Assembly: GCA_027596945.1 (NCBI GenBank) | Contig: JADGJH010000925.1 | Location: 2,603 to 13,122, forward strand | Direction: 5' to 3' | DNA: 10,520 nucleotides | Source of the DNA: Physocladia obscura | Taxonomy: Eukaryota; Chytridiomycota; Chytridiomycetes; Chytridiales; Chytriomycetaceae | In this document: piece by piece, positions 1 to 6,757 of the stretch | Position numbering within the stretch: position 1 is the stretch's first letter | Layout of the letters: every line of letters begins with the position of its first letter | Position numbers and translations under genes: made by a program | The notes under the pieces: generated by a model | The model's input: only the letters and a program-made list of their open reading frames with translations | Databases searched by the model: none | Told to the model about the DNA's origin: nothing

Positions 1-138
1 TGTCTCTTTTTGTGTTTTTTGTTTTTCTCTTTTTTTAAATTTTTATTTTTTTTTTTTTTTTTTAATTATTATAATTTAAAAAATTATTTTTTTTTTTTTT
101 TTTTTTTTTTTTTGTTCCCCCAAAAAAAAAAAAAAAAA
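1..138. repeat. Poly-T/poly-A homopolymer tracts downstream of the LRR-like gene
   Basis: Almost uninterrupted T runs at about 48-63 and 86-113 are followed by a C5 run and then a run of about 17 A (122-138). On the minus strand this lies directly after the stop codon of the host gene, so it is its 3' flank and probably its 3' UTR. It holds no coding sequence: the translation on the plus strand is simply poly-Phe. Run lengths in such tracts are prone to assembly error. Confidence 0.8.
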
Positions 139-155
139 CACATGAAACAAATTAT

Positions 156-2405
156 TCAGCTTCTCAAAACTCTGACTGCAACAAGTCCCAACAAACTCAA
201 TCCAGTAATAGCTCCAGCCGTGGCCACAAAGCTTTTTGAGTCTGTAGCAACGCTCTTATCTATATCAGAAATGTTCAATTTTTCTGTTGCAGTAGTAGTC
301 GACCCATACCAACCCTTACCACCAGATACTTTAGCATTGCCTACAATCGGATGCGTTTCAATAATCTTTTCAGCTTCAGCAATTGGCAAGGGTTTTTTTC
401 CGACTGTGAATGTCTGCTGAGAGTCAATGTATTCATGGAAACTTTCGAAATCGGCTGTACGAACATTGGGATCATACCGACCTATGGCGTGCTCTTGGGA
501 AAGTGTAGATGGGTTCTATCGTTTATTTATTATTTATTGTCATTTAATTTTTTCTTTGTTTTGTAATTTTTTAATTTTACTAACATGGTCTAAATGCGCG
601 TCGAATTCTGTTCTTACGCTCAAAATCGCAGCAGTTTTCTTGAATGCTGATTCAAGATTAGCTTTCACAAGAGCAAAAATATCCAATTCGGACGATGACG
701 GGACATGTGTTTCTACTTCTTTTGTAACAGGAATCTTCGAGGATACAAATTCAGAAGTATAGTTTTGCGAAGCGTTTAGATATTCTTGAGTTGTTTCATA
801 GTCTTCACGGCGCACAGAGTACTTGATATCCTTTGCCTGGCTTGCAATTACATCAAGGGTCTACATGGTTTTTTAATTATTTAACAAATACTGTTTGTTT
901 TTTTTTTTGACTATGTGTTTTTTTTTTTTTTTAATTGTATTTAGTATTTAAGACTTACATCATCATCTAAATGGGCGTCAAATTGACTTGTGCTCGTCAA
1001 TAAACTTGTAGTTGATTTAATAACGGTTTCCAAACTCTGCTCAACCGCAACCGCAGCAGTTTCGAAGAATGAACGACCATGAGAGCTTTCGGTTCCCCGG
1101 TCTTCTTCACTGAAGAGATCGCGTTCTTGAACAACATGAAAGCTTTCATCGGAAGGGGTGTTTGTACGACTCTGCAGCTGGTGTTGTTGCTTTTCAACAA
1201 TAATCAAAGATGCCGCTTGTTGAGCAGCCACAAATTCTTCGTACGTGTCAAAATCTGATTCTTGAAGATTTTTTGATGTAGCGCTATCACCATCATCCTT
1301 GACGAAAATATTTCGATCTTGTGAAACAACTTCGATTCGAGGAATATTTATCTCTTTGTTAGCAATAGATTCCACGTTGATTACTTCAATCAAGCCCGTC
1401 TTTGTTTCCTCTGCCACTGCTGCCACGGCGATCACTTGCTCTTCAATTGCGAAATTGTTTTCAACAGCAGCATCCTTGTTTTCAACCGTCACAAAAATGG
1501 CAGAGGATGATTCCTCAATGATAGATGGAGAATCGGCTGGCTTGATGACATTTCGAATCTTTTTTTCAACTTCTTGTTCCTCATTCACCAAAACAGTTTT
1601 TTTGACTTTACGAGTGTGTGCCGCAATAAAAGCAGCATTATTCCTGTCGAGAGCCGCTTGAACAGTTGCAGCATGAACCTCCGACTCAAAAGCATACACA
1701 AAAGTAAGAAGTCTGTACGAAAAAAAAAGTTGATAGAGAAAGTCCATTTTGTGATTCGGCCAAAAAAACAGGAGAAACAACTCAACTGGTTATTTTCACT
1801 CACAGCATCTGCAAGAGCTTGTTGAAGGTCTGCGCTCGTAACTCTGATCTGAGAACCGATAACAAGCTCTCGAAGACCTTTGTTGGCAATGATTGCTTTG
1901 GCGAGAGAGGCTAATCCGGTATCCGAGATTTCGTTTCCAGAGAGATCAAGTTTTTCTAAATTTGTGTTGAAGTGTAAGGCCTGTTTTGGAAATATAATTA
2001 GTCAGTCCAGGAAAGCGAAGAAAAAGAGAGAAATGAATTGACAGACAGCGAAAGAGAGGTATTTTTGGGACAAACAGATAAATAGCGAAGGAGTGTGCAA
2101 AAAAACAAACACACATTTCCAATAGCAATTATGTCCTCGTCGGTCAGCTGAGCTTCGGTAAGTTCAAGCGCGGCAAAGTCTGCATTTGCGGCGATCTGCT
2201 CGGCAAGGCCAGCAATATCGCCCTCAGTCTCTTCAGCCGTTGTTTCCACAGGTACATCAATGTCGATAATCTCTTCCTCGATTTCCTTGGCCACGACCAC
2301 CGTTTTGGTTTCGTGAACCACAGTTTCCTCAACAGTTTCGCCGAATTCATTTATAAACCGCGTTGTTTCTGAGTGTGTTTGCGGTGGTGTTTGAGAGTTG
2401 GCCAT
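156..2405 (-). CDS. Spliced gene: LRR/tropomodulin-like, repeat-containing protein with C-terminal membrane anchor
   Basis: Five exons are inferred: 2405-2115, 1980-1804, 1684-959, 860-585 and 515-156. They give 609 aa. All four introns are phase 0, with donors GTGTGT, GTGAGT, GTAAGT and GTTAGT and AG acceptors. The ATG at 2405 sits in a good context (AAAAGATGG). Residues 1-97 are acidic, rich in Glu and Thr. Residues about 75-156 form a leucine-rich, ribonuclease-inhibitor or tropomodulin-like unit, with LEKLDLSGNEISDTG and then a helix. The middle is charged and Ala/Glu/Val-rich, probably helical. A motif of the form D-[FY]-[DE]-[ST]-x2-E-[FY] followed by Gln/Ser-rich residues occurs once in each of exons 3, 4 and 5. 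Exons 3 and 4 both end in FDAHLD. The last about 25 residues are hydrophobic (ITGLSLLGLVAV) and end in RVLRS, which suggests a tail-anchored protein of the mitochondrial outer membrane or ER. No frame disruption is seen. The function is unknown; the exon joins are predicted from splice signals and frame only. Confidence 0.8.
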
Positions 2406-2512
2406 CTTTTGCGTTGTTTTTGTGAGTTTAAGTTTCGAAAAGTGTTTCAAAAGACACAAGAACGGACGAATGTCGTCAGCCACAGAAGAAAAAATTTACA
2501 AGAAAAAAAATC

Positions 2513-2518
2513 TTTATT
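2513..2518 (-). terminator. Polyadenylation signal AATAAA of the truncated upstream gene
   Basis: Reading the minus strand, AATAAA starts two bases after the TGA stop of the gene fragment at 2520-2857 and is followed by a T-rich stretch. It marks that fragment as a genuine 3' gene end. It leaves only about 107 bp as the intergenic and promoter region of the LRR-like gene that starts at 2405. Confidence 0.6.
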
Positions 2519-2519
2519 C

Positions 2520-2857
2520 TCACACCACAATAATATTGCAACTAAATTCTAATTGTGTCAGTCCGAATGTTTGGCAGATTGGAATATCTATCGATGGATC
2601 ATATTTAACGCCACCTTCGACCATGTGCTCCAAGCAATCTCCGTGCTAGTCATTTTCATGGAAAATAACTTTTATAGCCAAGGCAGCACCGATATGAAAT
2701 GCAGTGGATATACTGTACGCGTAATTAGCTCTACCATGAATAGGTCATTATGTTTGATTTCATATTTCAGATTTCGTCCAGCGTTGTTACTATGAAAGAA
2801 ACATTTAAGAGGTGCTACCAATTTCGCTAACTGAGTCGATGGAGCGCCAAAAAATAT
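2520..2857 (-). pseudogene. 3' end of an unrecognised gene, broken and cut off by the mobile element
   Basis: On the minus strand a coherent protein-like sequence runs from about 2857 to 2520 in two frames. The first part includes HSNNAGRNLKYEIKHNDLF and VELITRTVYP. After a one-base shift near 2690-2705 it continues as FHIGAALAIKVIFHEND, an in-frame TAG at 2648-2646, then HGDCLEHMVEGGVKYDP and ICQTFGLTQLEF, ending in TGA at 2522-2520 followed at once by AATAAA. Residue composition is globular and unlike the neighbouring low-complexity DNA. The upstream side ends at the GGGGGGCCCCC junction where the terminal repeat starts, so the 5' part is missing from this side. I do not recognise the family. 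A tiny intron could in principle explain the TAG, but no matching donor was found. Confidence 0.6.
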
Positions 2858-2948
2858 GGGGGGCCCCCTACTATACAGCCCACACACACTTTTCTGCGGA
2901 GCTTCTCTAATAAAATTTTGAATTTCAAAGATTCTAACTGCGGCAAGT

Positions 2949-3274
2949 GACAAATCACCTCAACTTTGAATACAGTGAGGATTGTTCACTTGAATTCAGT
3001 GATGGGTGTTTTGATTTATTTCAGTGTGTGTGTTCGCACAAAATGATGCGTTTATTTTGAGACGAATCAACTCAACTTTGAATAAGTGTTTTATTTACAC
3101 TCAATGAAAGTGATGGGTATTGTGTTTGATTTGAGTGAGAGTATTCATTAAGAAAATTCATTGTTGCGACGAATCAACTCAACCTTGAATAGTCTGTTTA
3201 CTTTACACTGAGAGTTAGTGAGGATTAATGTGATTTATTTCAGTGTGAAGAGTCGCTGAAAACGGTGTGTTGGT
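2949..3274 (+). repeat. Three degenerate tandem units of about 110 bp inside the left TIR
   Basis: Each unit opens with GAC[AG]AATCA[CA]CTCAA[CT][TC]TTGAAT, at 2949, 3061 and 3168, so the spacing is 112 and then 107 bp. Each continues with sequence containing AGTGAGGATT or AGTGATGGGT and then TTTGATTT or GATTTATTTCAGTG. Only one such unit occurs in the right TIR, at the same offset from the outer end (82 nt). Confidence 0.8.
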
Positions 3275-3318
3275 TTGAATGAAATGTGTATTGTGTGGTC
3301 AAAGAAAAAGTCCACTCA

Positions 3319-3331
3319 GCCGGATTTTTTG
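3319..3331 (-). promoter_or_regulatory. CAAAAAATCCGGC motif, left TIR copy
   Basis: On the minus strand this reads CAAAAAATCCGGC. It is one of three occurrences of the core AAAAATCCGGC; the others are at 6658-6669 and 10278-10289. It lies 25 nt before the first ATG of the plus-strand spliced gene at 3356. Its function is unknown; a promoter element or a replication-protein binding site are both possible. Confidence 0.5.
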
Positions 3332-4523
3332 TGCTCAAAATAAGTTGTTCGGACCATGAAACATTTTATCACATACTCGACAAAGCATCGCCTTGCGCAC
3401 AAACAACGACAAACTGCTCCACTGCAGACGCGTGCGCGCTCGCAGTCTGGACCTTCCACGGCGGCCGTCGTAGAACCAAGCGTTGTAGAAGCGACAACTC
3501 ACACAGAGACCACGCAAGAGATGCGTCGTCGTTCCTTGCCCGTCGATTCTGGCCTGCTTACACGTAACTTGTTGTCTGCTTCGAAAGAGACGCGCGAGTT
3601 TTCTTTATCTCCTCCAATTCGGACTTCTGCCAAAAACGCGCGGAACATCATCGATTCAGACAGCGACGAATCTATAGTGCCAAATACCCAAAGAGCCATT
3701 GATTATAATCGCAGCTGTGCCCGATACTTTATCAGTGTTATGGGATGCTGAAATTAGTGATTCAGATGATGGAGAATACGACCATGGAAGTGATTCGGAG
3801 GACTCTTGATTATGAAATTTTCTCCCAGACTCCCAATCATGTAAATATGTTTCTTTGTTTGACTACCCTTACTAACTCCCACCAATAGTCTCAAAATAGC
3901 AATGCAGAGGTATGAATTTGAATTAATTCAATTCACGTGACCATTCTGGTTACTTTAAAAGCTCGCTCTCTTTTTTCATCGTCTTTAAAAAACTCTTTCA
4001 AAAATAGGGAGCGATGGATGACCTTGAGTCAACTAGCGTGAAGCAGAGGCGTACGACCTTGGGAATGGAAGGAATCCAATGTGTTTTTTCGTTCGAGGAC
4101 ATTTCGGTAAATTTCATTCATATGCAAGAGAACTTGTTAACCGAACAATACACAGCTAAAATTTTGTGTATTTGATTATGACCCTGACAACATGCGCTCT
4201 GGTATTCACTTTCATGGTAAAATTTATTTCTGACTACCTGACAAAGCTGATTATTTGGTAAAAACAGTTGCCATCCCTGAAAACGTGTCCCTTGCGAACA
4301 AAAAATTATCAATCAAAATCGAAGCATTCAAGCTTCAAACGATGGCTACTCGTGTGGTGGGTTCTCTATCAAGCTTCCAGATGGGACTGTCATTGGTTTC
4401 AATCGCTCATATCATGCTATAATTAGTTGCGAGACTGCGTCATACAACAATACTTTGGACAAGTTCTTGTACTATTGCTTCGGGTGTGAATTTCTCAAAA
4501 GCAATTTGCACGGAAACCCAAAA

Positions 4524-4646
4524 GTAAGTGTTAAATTCACCCCAACAAACTAGCCGAGATGCCCCCTCATTTAAACACGACCCTCAGCCGGGTCCTGTTC
4601 TCTCTTTTGATTTTTGGATATTTCTTACTAATCTTTATTGGTATAG
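4524..4646 (+). repeat. Intron 5, first copy of a duplicated 123-nt intron
   Basis: This intron runs GTAAGTG...TATAG with a TACTAAT branch-point-like site. It is 123 nt long, exactly the length of the next intron (4770-4892). The first 82 nt share 71 identities with it, and a 53-nt core (GCCGAGATG to TGTTCTCTCT) differs at only two positions. The core includes ACCC-TCAGCC-GGGT, a short inverted repeat. The last 41 nt diverge. Confidence 0.85.
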
Positions 4647-4769
4647 GCTCTCGACCGCGACAAGCAGTACCAGAAGCGCTTGCAAGAGTTGACTGCTGAA
4701 TATGACCTGGATTCTGAGCAGGTCAAGAAGCGCAAAGCCGAGAATCACCCGACAAGCGGCAATCTTGTG

Positions 4770-4892
4770 GTAAGTGTCAAATTCACCCCCTTCTTCCCGC
4801 CGAGATGCCCCCTCATTTAAACACAACCCTCAGCCGGGTCGTGTTCTCTCTCGTTGGACTTTTAATTCACTCTCTGATTATTTGATACGTAG
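4770..4892 (+). repeat. Intron 6, second copy of the duplicated 123-nt intron
   Basis: This intron runs GTAAGTG...ACGTAG with a CTGAT branch-point-like site and is homologous to 4524-4646. It is separated from that copy by one phase-0 exon that is also 123 nt (4647-4769). The flanking exons show no obvious similarity to each other, so the intron alone seems to have been copied. Confidence 0.85.
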
Positions 4893-5944
4893 GTTTCCCT
4901 TGCCCGCAGAGAAAAGTTTGAGTCTTTCATTACGGCAACTGCGCAGGAGTGTAGGAGAGCTGATTTGGAGTGGGTGTCAAAAGCAGGTTTGTTTTTTCAT
5001 TCTAGTTGTCGGCTCTGAACCATTTGTTTAGGAACCAATCAATTCAAAGATGTCACGGAAACTGCATTGGAGGTTAAGACTGTCCAAGAATTTGAAGTTA
5101 TCCTAATGTTATCTTATGCTGCGTACATTGGTGAAATTCATTGGTTTTACTAATATTGGGATTAATTTTGTATTTTGTTTGGAACAAGGGTGTAAATGCG
5201 ATATCTGCAAACGCCCAAATCTTATTTTCCGTTCAGACGCAGGGGCAGAACAGGCCAGTAAAAACCGGTATCTCACGTATTGAATCATGATATTAGCGCT
5301 AACAAACGTTGCTTTTCTGGTTTAGGAAATTCAATAATATCATTTACTCGAACGCGTCTCAAAACATCAATTGGATTTGTGTTTTGTGTAACATGTTAAT
5401 GGGACCGGACGAATTCACAGTGATATCCGAAGAAACAGCAAAGGAGTTCATCGTCGAAATAGGAACTCATTATCGCTCTCCATCTGTGAAACGAAACCGA
5501 AATCGAGTACATTAAAAGGAAAAAGTACAAGGGTCACTACAATAAGGATATGGAAAGGTTCAAAAACCAAAAGAAAAGAGGCTTCACAGTGGTTGGAAAA
5601 ACAGCGACTGTTGAACTTGCAAAGAATAGTGGAGGTTGATGAACGAATGGGGCTGGCTGTGGAATGGGATGCAAAGGCTGAAATAGTCGACTCAGGTATA
5701 AAAACAACCCTCTTTTGGCTTTTCTTTTGGTAACTCTAATTTGAATCCGTAAACACAGCTTTAATCGGAAAAAAATTATGAGGGACCGAGAACGAAACCA
5801 ACAATGAAATTCCAACATTCGAAGGACAATTTAATTGTGTCGCTGTTGTGCCTAAACAAAGCAGAAGGGAATTATGGCGAAAATGCCTTGATGTTGTGGC
5901 AGCGAGGTATTGCTGAAGGTTGGGTCAACGAGCTGTCTGAGGCT

Positions 5945-6582
5945 TCAGTGGATGAAAGGAATGTGGTGATTATGAGCAATGAGAGTGATAGTGAATGACA
6001 ATATCTTAAGAAGTTTATTGTAAAGGCTCTTGCTGATTTGCTCAGTGAGCTTGATTTTCATTTCAGCACGCTCTGTGCCTTGATACTCACGATATTTCTT
6101 GGATTCCAATGTATCATACATATCGTTGAACTCAGAATTTGCAACTGCATATCTTCGAGTGGTTAGAGGAGTGTACTTTGAGAGGAACTGTTTGACTTCG
6201 GCAAACTTATTGACTGTAGTGGCAGTCGAAGTTGATGTAAATTGGGTTATTGAATCAGGAATATACGCTTCCATGCGCATTGGCTGGACAGGAGAAGGTG
6301 CTGTTGATGCTGGAGAAGCTGAAGTTGGAGAACTGCCTTGTTGACTTTGAGCTGCATCATCTGAACTTTGATATGTTGACGCATTTCTCCTACAAGTGTA
6401 CAACTCTCAGTGTCACTTGCTGTACCGTTTGTAGTCACAGGAAGAGCATCAAATTGCGAAAGTATATTTCTGATGATAGGCAGCTTGATAGTGTGCAAAT
6501 CTTGATGTAAATCGTCGGCTGGTTTTGCTAGCTCTCCTCTCATCCACTTGATGAAAGCATCACGGTAGGCATCAAGTGGCAT
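5945..6582 (-). pseudogene. Ser/Thr/Gln-rich element protein, single frameshift
   Basis: The gene starts at ATG 6582 (MPLDAYRDAFIKWMRGEL). The first about 60 residues are helical and charged. Near 6400 the frame must shift by one to keep protein-like sequence: the continuing frame gives ASTYQSSDDAAQSQQ, then a Ser/Pro/Ala linker, then IPDSITQF, a helical tail with FAEVKQFLSKYTPL and KYREYQGTERAEMKIKL, ending at 5945. With the shift removed it would be about 212 aa. It is divergent to the polymerase gene across a 175-bp regulatory region and overlaps the 3' end of the plus-strand spliced gene by 54 bp. No family is recognised. The layout of a folded N-terminus, a flexible linker and a helical C-terminus would fit a DNA-binding or accessory replication protein, but that is a guess. 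Confidence 0.6.
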
Positions 6583-6624
6583 TTGCAGTTGAAAGATTGT
6601 GTTCTAGAATTTCCAAAAATACTA

Positions 6625-6648
6625 TTTGTCTAATCCTCGTTAGACAAA
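6625..6648. promoter_or_regulatory. Palindrome TTTGTCTAA-6 nt-TTAGACAAA
   Basis: A perfect 9-bp inverted repeat with a six-base spacer lies in the divergent intergenic region, 43 nt upstream of the minus-strand ATG at 6582. It is one of two related palindromes here (see 6680-6702). It could be an operator, a replication-initiator site or an RNA hairpin in a 5' leader. Confidence 0.65.
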
Positions 6649-6657
6649 ATGTTTGGA

Positions 6658-6669
6658 CAAAAATCCGGC
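6658..6669 (+). promoter_or_regulatory. CAAAAATCCGGC motif, central copy
   Basis: This 12-mer is identical to 10278-10289 and, on the other strand, near-identical to 3319-3331. It sits between the two TTTGTCT palindromes, 76 nt upstream of the minus-strand gene and 89 nt upstream of the polymerase ATG. It is embedded in CCGGCCG, a short palindrome. Confidence 0.6.
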
Positions 6670-6679
6670 CGAACTAACT

Positions 6680-6702
6680 TTTTGTCTAATTGTCAGACAA
6701 AA
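6680..6702. promoter_or_regulatory. Palindrome TTTTGTCT-7 nt-AGACAAAA
   Basis: A perfect 8-bp inverted repeat with a seven-base spacer uses the same half-site (TTTGTCT) as the palindrome at 6625-6648. Together the two supply four half-sites flanking the CCGG motif. Confidence 0.65.
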
Positions 6703-6733
6703 TGACTAAAAAAAATGAATTTAATTCAAAAAC

Positions 6734-6757
6734 TTATTTTATTTTATAATACTAAAC
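6734..6757 (+). promoter_or_regulatory. A/T box immediately before the polymerase ATG
   Basis: The run TTATTTTATTTTATAATACT directly precedes the ATG at 6758. A very similar run, TTATTTTCTTTTATTATAAT, directly precedes the ATG at 10186 on the minus strand. The position and similarity suggest a shared core promoter or leader element. Confidence 0.5.

Larger units (their letters stand above)
2868..3343 (+). repeat. Left terminal inverted repeat
   Basis: It pairs with the reverse complement of 10270-10520. Shared blocks include CAGCCCACACACACTTTTCT, CAACTTTGAAT, AGTCGCTGAAAACGGTGTGTT and the inner GTCAAAGAAAAAGTCC. It is about 220 bp longer than the right copy because a 107-112 bp unit is present three times here and once there. 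The outermost visible matching base is C2868, directly preceded by GGGGGGCCCC. Confidence 0.9.
3356..5998 (+). pseudogene. Intron-rich gene with HNH-like zinc-binding segment, frameshifted
   Basis: Joined by frame and splice signals, the exons are about 3356-3840, 3889-3909, 4008-4106, 4156-4216, 4268-4523, 4647-4769, 4893-4986, 5032-5130, 5189-5267, 5326-5695 and 5759-5998. The N-terminus is basic and Ser/Arg/Thr-rich, followed by acidic SDSDD stretches. The middle includes NDGYSCGGFSIKLPDGT and a charged helical exon. Exons 9-10 encode CKCDIC, then ASKNR across a splice junction, then NINWICVLCN. This pattern resembles HNH/treble-clef endonucleases of the type C..C, ASxDRxD, NIxWxCxxCN, but the usual Asp of DR is Asn here. 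The C-terminus is acidic (NESDSE). Frame breaks fall near 3675-3700, 3804, 4337, 5500, 5575 and 5914, and there is an in-frame TGA at 5779. Exon 5 is one base short of the length its flanking phases need. It may encode the element's integration nuclease; that role is inference. The start codon choice is uncertain. Confidence 0.6.

Noticed and set aside
10..420. Plus-strand ORF of 136 aa at the left edge
   Set aside because: The N-terminal half is translated poly-T (poly-Phe) and the rest is antisense to the last exon of the host gene.
1299..1661. Plus-strand ORF of 120 aa
   Set aside because: It is antisense to exon 3 of the host gene; its Ser/Thr/Ala-rich composition mirrors the Glu/Ala/Val codons on the other strand.
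1998..2483. Longer minus-strand start upstream of 2405 and read-through into 1998
   Set aside because: The upstream extension begins at a non-ATG codon and the 3' extension runs through an intron; exon 2 continues the LRR unit in phase.
2398..2795. Two overlapping plus-strand ORFs before the element
   Set aside because: They are antisense to the truncated gene fragment, whose minus-strand reading is more protein-like and ends in an AATAAA signal.
2949..3274. CRISPR-like repeat array
   Set aside because: There are only three diverged 110-bp units without short repeat-spacer structure, inside a eukaryotic element terminus.
5537..5818. Minus-strand ORF of 93 aa
   Set aside because: It is antisense to exons 10-11 and the intron of the spliced gene; the plus strand reads as a charged helical protein across two frames.
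6099..6510. Plus-strand ORFs of 81 and 86 aa
   Set aside because: They are shadows of the Ser/Thr/Gln-rich minus-strand gene.
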